This document shows positions 42,261 through 51,544 of a DNA stretch of 64,000 bases, piece by piece (the stretch's first letter is position 1; each line of letters begins with the position of its first letter). Below the pieces are notes generated by a model, which saw nothing but the letters and a program-made list of their open reading frames with translations, did no database searches and was not told the origin of the DNA. Where the stretch lies: positions 1 to 64,000 of the forward strand of contig JAEPQK010000001.1 in NCBI GenBank assembly GCA_017640615.1, in the 5' to 3' direction. The position numbers and the translations under genes are program-made. The DNA comes from Rhizobiaceae bacterium (GTDB taxonomy: Bacteria; Pseudomonadota; Alphaproteobacteria; Rhizobiales; Rhizobiaceae).

Positions 42261-43550
42261 CTAAAAAAGCAGGTCTGGCAAAAACAGCGCGATTGCCGGG
42301 AAGACCGTAAGTACGGCGATCGCCAGCAGATGTGCCAGCCAGTAAGGCACGGTCGCCCAGGCAACGCGGCCGAGGCTGACCTCGTTGTTGGTGAGGCTGG
42401 CAAGCACGGAAAGGTTGAGGCCGACCGGCGGTGTGACCTGGCCGATCTCAATGACAATGGTGATCAAAACGCCGACCCAGACAGGGTGAAAGTCGAGCCC
42501 GGTCAATAGCGGAAAGACCACCGGCAGGGTCATGATCATCAGTGAAAGACCGTCGAAGAAACAGCCGAGGATGAGGTAGATGATCACCACCACGAGCAGG
42601 ATGCTGTAGCGGTCCAGCCCGCTTTCGGCGACCGAGAGCAATATCTGCTGCGGGATGCCGAGAATGCTCACCGACTGGGCGAGAATGGTGGCGCCCAGAA
42701 CCACGAAGCCGATAGAGGCGAAGAGCAGAGTCGAGCGGAATGTGGCTTCGACCAGTCGCTTGAGGGTCAGGTCGCCCCACAGAAACGAGATGATTGCTGC
42801 CAGCACGACGCCCAGACCGGCGGCCTCGGTGGGCGTGGCAAGCCCGCCGATGATGCTGCCGATCACCGCGATGATCAGCGCAAGCAGCGGCCAGATTTGC
42901 CCGAAGCCAAGAAAGATTTGCCAGGCGCTTCTGCGCGTCGGGTCAGGCGGCGCGACGCTCGGGTCGCGCAGCGCCTTGAAGAAGATGTAGGTCATGAACA
43001 TGGCAGCCACCATGATCCCCGGCAGGATGCCGGCCACGAAAAGCTGACCGATAGAAGTCTCCGTCAGCGCCCCGTAAATCAGGAACGACAGGCTTGGCGG
43101 GATGAGCAGGCCGAGCGTGCCGCCGCCTGCCAGGCTGCCGACGATCACATCCTTGTTGTAGCCTCGCCGCGTCATCTCCGGGTAGGCGACTGAACCGACG
43201 GCAGCGGCGGTGGAAAGGCTCGACCCGCTGACGGCGCCGAACAGGGTGCAAACCGCGATGTTGGTGTGCAGCAAGCCGCCGGGCACTCTGCGGAACAGAG
43301 GAGAAAACGCAGCATAAGCGCGGTTGCTGACGCCGGAGCGCAGGAGAATTTCGCCCATGAGAATGAAGAGCGGGACCGCGCTCAGCGTGAATGAGTTGAA
43401 CACGCTCCAAATGCTGTCGACGGCCAGCGATGTTGCACCGTTGGAGTAGAAATGCAGCAGGATCAGGCCGGTGAGACCGAGAGCCGCGCCCAGGGCAACG
43501 CCAGTCGAAGCGGCGAGCACCAGTGTCCCGATCAATGTCGTCCAGAACAC
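42261..43550 (-). CDS. TRAP transporter large permease (DctM-like)
   Basis: A 429-aa membrane protein with about 12 helices, the ion-coupled transport subunit of a TRAP importer. The family segments FGAVSGSSLSTAAAVGSVAYPEM and GTLGLLIPPSLSFLIYG are clear, as is TPTEAAGLGV. It partners with the small permease encoded two bases upstream and the periplasmic receptor. The substrate is unknown; TRAP systems usually move carboxylates or related compounds using a sodium gradient. Confidence 0.93.
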   Translation of the reverse strand: MFWTTLIGTLVLAASTGVALGAALGLTGLILLHFYSNGATSLAVDSIWSVFNSFTLSAVPLFILMGEILLRSGVSNRAYAAFSPLFRRVPGGLLHTNIAVCTLFGAVSGSSLSTAAAVGSVAYPEMTRRGYNKDVIVGSLAGGGTLGLLIPPSLSFLIYGALTETSIGQLFVAGILPGIMVAAMFMTYIFFKALRDPSVAPPDPTRRSAWQIFLGFGQIWPLLALIIAVIGSIIGGLATPTEAAGLGVVLAAIISFLWGDLTLKRLVEATFRSTLLFASIGFVVLGATILAQSVSILGIPQQILLSVAESGLDRYSILLVVVIIYLILGCFFDGLSLMIMTLPVVFPLLTGLDFHPVWVGVLITIVIEIGQVTPPVGLNLSVLASLTNNEVSLGRVAWATVPYWLAHLLAIAVLTVFPAIALFLPDLLF

Positions 43551-43552
43551 GG

Positions 43553-44095
43553 TCAGCGTTCTCCGCCGGAAGTGATGTCTGAAATGTCGTCGCGAACGGG
43601 AGCGTGCTCAGGTTCCAGCAGCCCGACCAGCCGGCCAAAGAAGATAAGCCAGACGGCCGCGAGCGAGAGCGGCAGCGCAGCCATCCATGGATAGAGCAAG
43701 ATGCGGGCGGTTTCTGTTTTCAGATTGCGCAGCCATGCAAACTCGAACCAAGGAATGGATACCCACACGATCCAGCCGAAAAACCCCAGCCCTACAAGCA
43801 GGGCCGCAATGCGCATCGGAGTTCTGAAGCGCGGACCAAGCGCGTCCAGGACGATGGTGACCCGGATGTGCTGCGAGCGCAGGGTGACGAGCGGCAACGC
43901 CAGAAACAGCGCGGTGCTCAGCATCAGGCCAACGACGTCTTCGGTGAGATGGAGTGGCGTATTGGCGAGACGCCGCATCGTCACGCTGGTGACGATGATC
44001 GCAACGATGGCGGCCATCGACAAAGTCGAAAGCGCTGCCATGGCGAGGGCCAGATATTCCAGCCCTCGCGCGAAGACCAATTTGGCCCCGTTCAT
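43553..44095 (-). CDS. TRAP transporter small permease (DctQ-like)
   Basis: A four-helix membrane protein of 180 aa, typical length for DctQ. Helices lie near residues 15-38, 50-70, 88-110 and 135-158. The block VTMRRLANTPLHLTEDVVGLML carries the conserved glutamate of the family. The start is seven bases after the receptor gene stop, within a three-gene transporter operon. Confidence 0.88.
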   Translation of the reverse strand: MNGAKLVFARGLEYLALAMAALSTLSMAAIVAIIVTSVTMRRLANTPLHLTEDVVGLMLSTALFLALPLVTLRSQHIRVTIVLDALGPRFRTPMRIAALLVGLGFFGWIVWVSIPWFEFAWLRNLKTETARILLYPWMAALPLSLAAVWLIFFGRLVGLLEPEHAPVRDDISDITSGGER

Positions 44096-44102
44096 GGGAT
44101 CG

Positions 44103-45116
44103 TTAGCGTCCGAGCGCCTTTAACACACGTTCGCGGTATTCCAGCGCGTTACCGCCGGCTTCCTCGGCCAGCATCTGCCAGGTGGCCGACACTGCTTCAA
44201 GGAACTGCTGACGGTCGGCTTCCGGGAAGTCTTCACCCCATGTGATACCGGCCTCGACGAGTTTTTCGCGCGCCTGCAGTTCAAGCTCGAGGTCCTTGTC
44301 ATACTGGTTAGTGCGGTTCCAGAGATCCTCAGCCGCAGTCGTGATGGCAGACTTGATCTCTTCGTCTGTGCTTTCCCAACGATCTTCCGCGACGCCGAGC
44401 GTGTATGGTGCCGAGGCCATCGGGTAGATGAAGGATGCGTATGACGTCACCTCCTGCAGGGAGATGGTATGCGCATAAAGGGCGGGGTAGAGCGCGCAAT
44501 CGACAACGCCCGTCTTAAGTGCGACGTAGAGCTCTTCCTGCGGAACGATCTGCGCGGCGACACCCAGCTTGGTAAACGTTTCGACCTGTTCGCGCGCCCA
44601 GACGCGCAGCTTCACGTTCTTTAGTTCCTCCAGAGTGTTGATGGGCTCGTCACGGCAGAACACCGAAACCGAAAGGGTCGGGATTGCTACGTAGCCGACG
44701 GTGGCGACGCCCCATTCCTCATATTCTTCCGCGTAGATTTTCTGAACCTCAGGCAGGACGGCCTTAAGCTCTTCCACGGTGCTGATCGCGCCTTGCACGA
44801 AGACCGAGCCAAGCGCGGGAGCGTCGCGGCCCAGATAGTTCGACCACATCAGGCTCATTTCCACGGCGCCGGTTGGCAGCACGCGCAACAAGTCGGTGTT
44901 TTTAAGGCCAAGCGAGCCGCCGCTATAGACCGTGAGCGTAAAGTCCTTGTCAGCCAGAGCAGCATTCACCTCATCGACGAATTGCTCGATCTGCGCGCTC
45001 TCGGGGCGGGTCTCGGGCAGGAAGTTGTTCAGGCGCCACTCTTCAGCGCCGGTTGCGGTCAGGCTGGCGCCGGTTGCAGCGAGCGCCAGGAGAGCAGTTC
45101 GAATGATATGCCTCAT
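44103..45116 (-). CDS. TRAP transporter substrate-binding protein (DctP-like)
   Basis: A periplasmic receptor of 337 aa. The ATG at 45116 gives a signal peptide (MRHIIRTALLALAATGASLT) and follows AAGGAGGA. DctP features include ELKNVKLRVWAREQVETF, with the arginine that normally salt-bridges a substrate carboxylate, and EELYVALKTGVVDCA. The conserved arginine points to an organic acid ligand (established for the family). Nothing names the acid. It is the first gene of the TRAP-osmC operon. Confidence 0.92.
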   Translation of the reverse strand: MRHIIRTALLALAATGASLTATGAEEWRLNNFLPETRPESAQIEQFVDEVNAALADKDFTLTVYSGGSLGLKNTDLLRVLPTGAVEMSLMWSNYLGRDAPALGSVFVQGAISTVEELKAVLPEVQKIYAEEYEEWGVATVGYVAIPTLSVSVFCRDEPINTLEELKNVKLRVWAREQVETFTKLGVAAQIVPQEELYVALKTGVVDCALYPALYAHTISLQEVTSYASFIYPMASAPYTLGVAEDRWESTDEEIKSAITTAAEDLWNRTNQYDKDLELELQAREKLVEAGITWGEDFPEADRQQFLEAVSATWQMLAEEAGGNALEYRERVLKALGR

Positions 45117-45252
45117 CTCAGTCCTCCTTCTTATTGTCACCAAGTGTCATCGCATGGTGAAGCGGGTTGTGCCTAGCCGCGGTTATACGCTGCCGGGCGC
45201 CCGCGCCCCAATGCAAACGTAGCGGCTGTCGGAGGGATATTTTCTACCGATT

Positions 45253-45268
45253 GCGCATTGCGATGCGC
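45253..45268. repeat. GCGCAT/ATGCGC palindrome upstream of the TRAP operon
   Basis: GCGCAT (45253-45258) and ATGCGC (45263-45268) pair across a 4-base centre. It lies in the 293-base gap between the phosphofructokinase-like and TRAP receptor genes. A second small repeat, CTGTTT/AAACAG at about 45280-45296, follows. The gap should hold the TRAP promoter, but I could not fix it. Confidence 0.4.
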
Positions 45269-45409
45269 GGAAATTCAAACTGTTTTTTCGAAACAGGAGA
45301 AAAAACGAGACCTTATTCGGCCTGCGCCGCAGCGTTCAGCCACCGGAGGTTTCGCTTTCCGTGGGTCCGGTATTGCGTACAGACAGGTGGCTACGGGCCG
45401 CCCCCTGCC

Positions 45410-46576
45410 TCAAACGAATGGCTTGCCTGGCTCAAATCGGCGCGGCAGCAGGCGCTCCAGATATTCCATGCCCTCTGACGAAATGCGGTTTTCGTCTGTT
45501 TCCAGAAAATCGGCGGGCATGTGGCGTGTCTTGCCCGCGACCTGTTCCAGAGGCACCAGCGCCGGCTTGGTTTCGCCACCGAAATATTGAAGCGCCACCG
45601 AGCCGCTGCCGCTGTCGGCAACCTCGATGGAAAAGCGCCCTGCATTGAAGGCTTCGCGCTGGTCGGTTTCGCTGATCATGGAAATGGCGCCGCGCGGCAG
45701 ATATCCGAGCGTATCGACGCGCGAGCGCGTGCCTGCGAGGTCTTCAGCGAGAATACGTTCGATGGCCTGGCCGAGATCGGTGCCCGACAGGCGGACATTG
45801 CCGTGCGCATCACGCTCCAGCATGTCGGCCGGAACGAGGTTTTCGACGAGAGATCGGCCATCCGCACCCGAAACACCTTCCGACATTGCAACTATGCAGC
45901 GGCCATGGCGCGCCATCACATTGCGGATGTCGTCCACGAAGCGGGCGCGATCGAAAGCGCGCTCAGGTACGTAGGTGAGGTGCGGGCCACCGTCTTCGTC
46001 GAGCCGCCAGGCGCTCGCCGCTGCGGTGAGGAAGCCCGCATGCCGGCCCATAACAATACCGACATAGATGCCGGGCAGGGCACGAAAATCCAGATCGACG
46101 CTGAGGAAAGCAGATGCAACGAACTCGCCAGCGGAGATGAAGCCCGGGGTGTGGTCGCTTTCCATCAGGTCGTTGTCGATGGTTTTGGGCGCGTGAACGC
46201 AGGCAATTGTGCCTGCCGAGGTGTCTGAGAGGATTGCCTGCGTACCGGCCGTATCGTTGCCGCCGATATAGATGAAGGCCGAGGCGTCGACCTTCTTCAG
46301 GCCGCCCAGAACCTGCTCGCAATAGGCTGCGTCGGGCTTGTCGCGCGTGGAGCCGAGTGCCGCGCTTGGCGTATTTGCAAAGCGCATGAGCTGGTCGTCC
46401 GGCAGTGCGCCGAGATCGACGAATTTCCCGTCCCGCACGCCACGCACGCCATGCAGCGCGCCCAGAATTCGGACACCTGGATCGCGCCGTCTGGCCTCCA
46501 CGACTGCGCCGGCCATCGTCTGGTTGATGACTGCGGTCGGGCCCCCGCCCTGCGCGATCACGATAGTGCGTGACAT
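45410..46576 (-). CDS. 6-phosphofructokinase family protein, PPi-dependent type
   Basis: A 388-aa phosphofructokinase-fold enzyme. IAQGGGPTAVIN (about residues 7-18) is the first phosphate loop. GGNDT (105-109) replaces the ATP-type GGDGS and the PPi-type GGDDT/S; the Asn at the first metal position is unusual. PKTIDND (130-136), with lysine, is typical of PPi-dependent enzymes. GIVMGRHAG follows near 182. It may phosphorylate fructose-6-phosphate with PPi or a different sugar phosphate. ATG at 46576 is behind AAAGGGG; a GTG two codons earlier is possible. Divergent from the TPR gene. Confidence 0.82.
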   Translation of the reverse strand: MSRTIVIAQGGGPTAVINQTMAGAVVEARRRDPGVRILGALHGVRGVRDGKFVDLGALPDDQLMRFANTPSAALGSTRDKPDAAYCEQVLGGLKKVDASAFIYIGGNDTAGTQAILSDTSAGTIACVHAPKTIDNDLMESDHTPGFISAGEFVASAFLSVDLDFRALPGIYVGIVMGRHAGFLTAAASAWRLDEDGGPHLTYVPERAFDRARFVDDIRNVMARHGRCIVAMSEGVSGADGRSLVENLVPADMLERDAHGNVRLSGTDLGQAIERILAEDLAGTRSRVDTLGYLPRGAISMISETDQREAFNAGRFSIEVADSGSGSVALQYFGGETKPALVPLEQVAGKTRHMPADFLETDENRISSEGMEYLERLLPRRFEPGKPFV

Positions 46577-46739
46577 AAGCACCCCTTTCAGCTCGCCTCG
46601 CGCCGGAACGAGGCTTGCATTTAAATCGATTGAGTTGCCGGTCTCCCGGCGTCTATCGAAATTAGCTCATCGCGTCAAACGGCTTGGTTTCGTGCACGGT
46701 GCAACCTACTGTGCCGCTTCAAAGAAGGAGGCAGCGACC

Positions 46740-48068
46740 ATGCAACGGGACATGCTGGGGCTTGAGCTGAGCGGCGCAAGCGGCGACGGCATCGAGCACT
46801 ACGAGACCGCCGTACGCTCCCTGCGCTGCTTCATCGGAGATCCGGTTGCCGCAGCCGATGCGGCGATAGCCGCCGACCCCGGCTTTGTGATGGCGCATGT
46901 GTTCAAGGGCTATCTCTACGGCCTGTCGACCGAGGCTGCAGCGATGCCCGTCGTAGCGGCTTGCGCCGAGACGGCCGCCAAGTTGCCGGCTACAGCACGC
47001 GAAAAGGCGCATGTGGAAGCGCTGCGGCAACTCGCGGGCGGGCGCTGGCATCAGGCCGGGCGAACGCTGGAAGACCTGACAATCGAGTTCCCAACGGACA
47101 CTCTGGCGCTGCAAACAGGGCACCAGATCGATTTCTTCACCGGCAACGCACGCATGCTGCGCGACCGCGTCGCGCGTGCGCTGCCGGCTTGGGATGAGAG
47201 CATGCCCGGCTATCACGCAATGCTTGGTATGCATGCGTTCGGGCTCGAGGAAATGGGTGAATATGAGCGCGCGGAGCGGAGCGGCAAACGCGCGGTGGAA
47301 CTCGAGCCGCGCGACGGCTGGGCTCACCACGCGGTAGCGCATGTGATGGAGATGCAGTGTCGGCAGAAGGACGGCATTGCCTGGATGCGCCGCGACACCG
47401 AAGCCTGGTCGCGCGACAGTTTTTTCCAAATCCACAATTGGTGGCATCTGGCGCTCTACCATTTCGATCTTGGGCAGGTGGACGAAGTGCTGGCGCTGTA
47501 TGACGGACCAATCGCCGGCGACTGGTCGGAGATTACGCTCAACCTAGTGGACGAGGCGGCGCTGCTGTGGCGGCTACACCTTACCGGCGCCGATGTCGGG
47601 GGTCGCTGGGAGCCGCTTGCCGACAGATGGGAGAAGCAGGCAGGCAAATCCGCTTATGCCTTCAATGATGCGCATGCGATGATGGCCTACGTCGGAGCCG
47701 GCCGGCATTCCGCCGCCCGCGATCTGCTGGCAGCGCAGGAAGAAGCGCTGAAAAGCGATGATGACAATGCCGGTTTCACCCGCGATGTCGGCCAGCCGGT
47801 CGCACAGGCGATTAACGCATTCGGCAACGGCGACTACGCCCAAGCGGCGCGGCTGCTGCGTCCTATCCGTCATATCGCGCATCGCTTCGGCGGCAGCCAC
47901 GCCCAGCGCGATGCGATCGACCTGACGCTCGTCGAGGCGGCTATCCGTTCCGGCAATCAGGCACTTTCCCGTGCACTTGCCGCGGAGCGCTTTCACGCGC
48001 GGCCGGACAGCCCTCTTTCGCGGCTTTTCCTCAATCGGGCAGAAGCTGTGCCGCGGGAAAATCAATAA
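46740..48068 (+). CDS. TTC38-family tetratricopeptide repeat protein
   Basis: A 442-aa, probably cytoplasmic protein, almost wholly alpha-helical with TPR-like repeats. GYHAMLGMHAFGLEEMGEYE and RAERSGKRAVELEPRDGWA (about residues 160-198) form a clear repeat. The sequence resembles tetratricopeptide repeat protein 38, known from animals and bacteria with unknown function. The ATG at 46740 follows AAGGAGG. It is divergent from the phosphofructokinase-like gene across 163 bases. A T-rich terminator overlaps its stop codon. Confidence 0.82.
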   Translation: MQRDMLGLELSGASGDGIEHYETAVRSLRCFIGDPVAAADAAIAADPGFVMAHVFKGYLYGLSTEAAAMPVVAACAETAAKLPATAREKAHVEALRQLAGGRWHQAGRTLEDLTIEFPTDTLALQTGHQIDFFTGNARMLRDRVARALPAWDESMPGYHAMLGMHAFGLEEMGEYERAERSGKRAVELEPRDGWAHHAVAHVMEMQCRQKDGIAWMRRDTEAWSRDSFFQIHNWWHLALYHFDLGQVDEVLALYDGPIAGDWSEITLNLVDEAALLWRLHLTGADVGGRWEPLADRWEKQAGKSAYAFNDAHAMMAYVGAGRHSAARDLLAAQEEALKSDDDNAGFTRDVGQPVAQAINAFGNGDYAQAARLLRPIRHIAHRFGGSHAQRDAIDLTLVEAAIRSGNQALSRALAAERFHARPDSPLSRLFLNRAEAVPRENQ

Positions 48069-48086
48069 GCGCCATTGATTTTTTTT
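48058..48086 (+). terminator. Intrinsic terminator overlapping the TPR-gene stop
   Basis: AAAATCAAT (48058-48066) pairs with ATTGATTTT (48074-48082) around a 7-base loop, and the T-run continues to 48086. The stop codon TAA (48066-48068) lies inside the hairpin. The stem is AT-rich, so efficiency may be moderate. The following ATTTTTTT...AAAAAAAT (48078-48102) forms another symmetric element. Confidence 0.55.
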
Positions 48087-48111
48087 GAGTTTCGAAAAAA
48101 ATAGGCGAGGT

Positions 48112-48128
48112 GCGCTGCTGTCCAGCGC
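48112..48128 (+). promoter_or_regulatory. Hairpin just upstream of the xylB ribosome site
   Basis: GCGCTG (48112-48117) and CAGCGC (48123-48128) form a 6-base stem seven bases before GGGAGG. It could be an operator or affect translation start. No xylR gene is seen nearby. Confidence 0.35.
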
Positions 48129-48149
48129 GCCGTTGGGAGGATCGCCAAT

Positions 48150-49604
48150 ATGTATCTTGGTCTCGACCTGGGAACGTCGAGCGTCAAAGCGCTTTTGATC
48201 GACGACGATCAGCAGATCGTCGGCTCGGCAACGAGCGATCTTACGGTACAGCGGCCGAATCCGGGATGGTCGGAACAGGACCCCGCAAGCTGGATCGCGG
48301 CCTGCGAAGCAACGATCGGGAAGCTTGAGCAATCGTATTCGAACGCGCTTGCTGCCGTGCGCGGCATTGGACTTTCAGGGCATATGCATGGCGCAACGCT
48401 GGTCGGGGCCGTGGGCGAGGCGCTGCGGCCCTGTATTCTCTGGAACGACACGCGCAGCCACAGGCAAGCCGCCGCGCTCGATGGCGATCCGCGGTTTCGC
48501 GCGCTCACCGGCAATATCGTCTTCCCCGGTTTCACCGCGCCAAAGCTTGCCTGGGTGAGGGACAACGAGCCGGACATCTTTGCCGCAACCAAAAAGGTGC
48601 TGCTGCCAAAAGATTTTCTGCGGCTCTGGCTGACCGGCGATGCGATTTCGGAGGTGTCGGATTCCGCCGGAACTGCGTGGCTGGACGTTTCCAAGCGCAA
48701 ATGGGCGCCCGAGCTGCTCGCCGCTACCGATCTCGACGAAAGCCATATGCCGGCCCTGGTGGAAGGCACCGCGCCGGGCGGCACGCTGAGGAGCGCGCTG
48801 GCCTCCAAATGGGGCATGCGCGGTAACGTCGTCGTTGCCGGCGGAGCGGGCGACAACGCGGCATCCGCCTGCGGCATGGGTACCGTGCGGCCGGGCGAAG
48901 CTTTCGTCTCGCTCGGGACATCGGGTGTGCTTTTTGCCGCCAATGCGGCCTATCTGCCGAATGCCGACAGCGCGGTGCACACTTTCTGCCACGCCCTGCC
49001 CGACGCATGGCACCAGATGGGTGTTATTTTGTCGGCTACAGATTCTCTCAACTGGCTCGCTTCCATCACAGGCAAATCGGCGCAGGAGCTCACCGACGAA
49101 GTAGGGGGCGAGCTCAAAGCACCGGCCGGAGTGACGTTTTTGCCCTACCTTTCGGGCGAGCGAACACCGCACAACGACGCAGCCATTCGCGGTGCTTTTT
49201 CCGGGCTTGCGCATCAGAGCGGGCGCGCCGAGCTGACACAGGCAGTGATGGAAGGTGTTGCGTTTGCGTTCCGCGACAGCCTGGAAGCCTTGAAGGCGGC
49301 GGGCACCGAGCTCGAACGCGCGACTGCGATCGGGGGCGGCTCGCGCTCGCGCTACTGGCTGAGAGCGGTAGCGACGGCACTCGACATCTCCATCGATCTG
49401 CCTGGCGACGGCGATTTCGGCGCGGCGTTTGGCGCGGCGCGGCTCGGGCTTATCGCGGCAAACGATGCGGACCCGCTTGGCGTCTGCACGCCGCCCAAGA
49501 TCACTGAAACAATAGAACCGGACAGGGCGTTGGTGCCTGCATTTGCAGACGCTTATGCGCATTATCGCGCGCTCTACCCGGCCATCAAGGGAGTACAATC
49601 GTGA
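48150..49604 (+). CDS. xylB: Xylulokinase
   Basis: A FGGY-family sugar kinase of 484 aa phosphorylating D-xylulose to xylulose-5-phosphate. The N-terminal phosphate loop [16 protein letters not shown] (about residues 3-18), the xylulokinase-type [31 protein letters not shown] and C-terminal GGGSRSRYW are clear. The ATG follows GGGAGGA. Its TGA overlaps the xylA GTG start (GTGA). Confidence 0.95.
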   Translation: MYLGLDLGTSSVKALLIDDDQQIVGSATSDLTVQRPNPGWSEQDPASWIAACEATIGKLEQSYSNALAAVRGIGLSGHMHGATLVGAVGEALRPCILWNDTRSHRQAAALDGDPRFRALTGNIVFPGFTAPKLAWVRDNEPDIFAATKKVLLPKDFLRLWLTGDAISEVSDSAGTAWLDVSKRKWAPELLAATDLDESHMPALVEGTAPGGTLRSALASKWGMRGNVVVAGGAGDNAASACGMGTVRPGEAFVSLGTSGVLFAANAAYLPNADSAVHTFCHALPDAWHQMGVILSATDSLNWLASITGKSAQELTDEVGGELKAPAGVTFLPYLSGERTPHNDAAIRGAFSGLAHQSGRAELTQAVMEGVAFAFRDSLEALKAAGTELERATAIGGGSRSRYWLRAVATALDISIDLPGDGDFGAAFGAARLGLIAANDADPLGVCTPPKITETIEPDRALVPAFADAYAHYRALYPAIKGVQS

Positions 49605-50926
49605 CAAACGGCTATTTCGGCGACATCGGCAAAATCGCGTATGAGGGGCCGGAGAGCTCCAACCCATTCGCCTTCCGGCACTACGACCCGGATGAGAAGG
49701 TGCTGGGCAAGCGGATGGAAGACCAACTGCGCTTTGCCGTGTGCTATTGGCACAATTTCGTTTGGCCCGGGAACGACCCGTTCGGGGGGCAGACCTTCGA
49801 GCGGCCGTGGTACTCCGCGGCAGGTGCTGCGGACACGATGGAGCTCGCCAAACTCAAGGCTGATGAAGCATTTCGGATGTTCGAGATTCTCGGCGTTCCC
49901 TATTTCACGTTCCATGATGCGGATGTGCGACCGGAGGCCGATACGCTGAAAGAAAGCATCGCGAGGCTCGACGAGATCTGTGATTATTTTGCCGGCAAAA
50001 TGGAGAAGGCCGGCATCAAGCTTCTGTGGGGCACTGCAAACCTCTTCAGCCACCGGCGCTACATGGCTGGTGCCGCCACAAATCCCGATCCCGACGTGTT
50101 TTCTTATGCCGCGGCGACCGTGAAGTCCTGCATAGACGCTACACACCGACTGGGCGGCGAAAACTACGTGCTGTGGGGCGGTCGCGAAGGTTATGAGACG
50201 CTGCTCAACACGGACATGAAGCAGGAGCTCGACCAGCTCGGGCGGTTCCTCTCCATGGTTGTCGACTACAAGCACAAGATAGGCTTCAAGGGTGCGATCC
50301 TGATTGAGCCGAAGCCGCAGGAGCCGACCAAACACCAGTATGACTTCGACGTGGCGACGGTCTACGGGTTCCTCAAGAATTACGGCCTGGAAAACGAGGT
50401 CCGCGTCAACATCGAGCAAGGGCACGCAATCCTGGCCGGTCACTCATTCGAGCACGAACTGGCGCTTGCCAATGCACTCGACATTTTCGGTTCCATCGAC
50501 ATGAACCGGAACGACTATCAGTCGGGCTGGGATACCGATCAGTTCCCCAACAACGTGCCGGAGATGGCGCTGGCCTTCTACCAGATTCTACTAAGCGGCG
50601 GGTTCACGAGCGGCGGCACCAATTTCGACGCCAAACTCCGGCGCCAGTCGCTCGATGCGGAGGATCTGGTTCTTGCTCATATCGGCGGCATGGATTGCTG
50701 CGCGCGCGGCCTGAAAGCTGCCGCTGCGATGCTCGAGGACAAGGCTCTGGCGGACCCATTGGCTGAGCGCTACGCCGGGTGGAACGGTGCCGAGGCGAAG
50801 GCGATGCTCGCAGGGGAGCGCACGCTCGAGGATATCTCCGAACGAGCGCTTTCCGGAAGCCTGAACCCGCAGCCGAATTCAGGCAGGCAGGAATATCTGG
50901 AGAATATCGTCAATCGCTATGTGTAA
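49601..50926 (+). CDS. xylA: Xylose isomerase
   Basis: A 441-aa metal-dependent isomerase interconverting D-xylose and D-xylulose. Signatures are [11 protein letters not shown] (about residues 101-111, catalytic histidine), [30 protein letters not shown] (metal-binding Glu), and [12 protein letters not shown]. Length is that of class II enzymes. The GTG start overlaps xylB by four bases. The order xylB-xylA, with kinase first, differs from E. coli xylAB. No xylose transporter or XylR is adjacent. Confidence 0.96.
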   Translation: MTNGYFGDIGKIAYEGPESSNPFAFRHYDPDEKVLGKRMEDQLRFAVCYWHNFVWPGNDPFGGQTFERPWYSAAGAADTMELAKLKADEAFRMFEILGVPYFTFHDADVRPEADTLKESIARLDEICDYFAGKMEKAGIKLLWGTANLFSHRRYMAGAATNPDPDVFSYAAATVKSCIDATHRLGGENYVLWGGREGYETLLNTDMKQELDQLGRFLSMVVDYKHKIGFKGAILIEPKPQEPTKHQYDFDVATVYGFLKNYGLENEVRVNIEQGHAILAGHSFEHELALANALDIFGSIDMNRNDYQSGWDTDQFPNNVPEMALAFYQILLSGGFTSGGTNFDAKLRRQSLDAEDLVLAHIGGMDCCARGLKAAAAMLEDKALADPLAERYAGWNGAEAKAMLAGERTLEDISERALSGSLNPQPNSGRQEYLENIVNRYV

Positions 50927-50950
50927 GTTCAAACTTACGCAAATCGGCGA

Positions 50951-51544
50951 CTAGTTGAGCGGGATGTCGTTGTCGGCTTTCGATGCCTGATAAGTGTCGG
51001 AAAGCTGGTTGAATTTGTCTGAAATTGCTTCGATGCGCTTTACCGCGGCGTCGCGCTCTTCTTCCGGCATGGCATTCGCCATGTCGCGAAGGGCGTGCGC
51101 CGTCCAGAATGCATTTTCGCGCTTGTAGCCACCCGGATCGAGCCGGAAGACTTCCTTTAGGATCTCTAGATCGTGAGGGATGGCGAAGCTGTCGCGCGAG
51201 TCTTCGTGGCTGAACAGGTAGTAGAAATTGTCGAAGCCGGTCCAGGTGATCGCCGAGAGACAGAGCGAACAAGGCTCGTGCGTGGCGAAGAATACGCAGT
51301 CCTTTGTGTCGGGCCGCTGCGACTTGGGAAGTTCATAGAAACGCTTCAGCGCGTGAACTTCACCGTGCCACAGCGGGTTTTCCGTCTCGTTGTTGGTCTC
51401 CGCGATAACCAGCGACAGGTCTGACTTACGCAATATCGCAGCGCCAAACAGCTTGTTGCCGCTGTCCACGCCTGCCTGCGTGAGCGGCACGATGTCGTTT
51501 TCGATGACGTCAAGCAAGCGGTTGAGCAGTTCGGCATCAGTCAT
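50951..51544 (-). CDS. Cytidine/deoxycytidylate deaminase-fold nucleobase/nucleoside deaminase
   Basis: A 197-aa zinc deaminase. The catalytic motif HGEVHAL (about residues 60-66), with proton-shuttle glutamate, and the zinc cysteines in HEPCSLC (about 90-96) are complete. The C-terminal helical extension beyond residue 120 is longer than in cytosine deaminases. The exact base or nucleoside is unknown; the purine context suggests a purine-related amino compound (inference). It overlaps the ureidoglycolate lyase gene by eight bases and ends the purine operon. Confidence 0.82.
   Translation of the reverse strand: MTDAELLNRLLDVIENDIVPLTQAGVDSGNKLFGAAILRKSDLSLVIAETNNETENPLWHGEVHALKRFYELPKSQRPDTKDCVFFATHEPCSLCLSAITWTGFDNFYYLFSHEDSRDSFAIPHDLEILKEVFRLDPGGYKRENAFWTAHALRDMANAMPEEERDAAVKRIEAISDKFNQLSDTYQASKADNDIPLN

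Noticed and set aside
45276-45300. Intrinsic terminator after the phosphofructokinase-like gene
   Set aside because: The CTGTTT/AAACAG repeat is short and the downstream T-run on the minus strand is broken.
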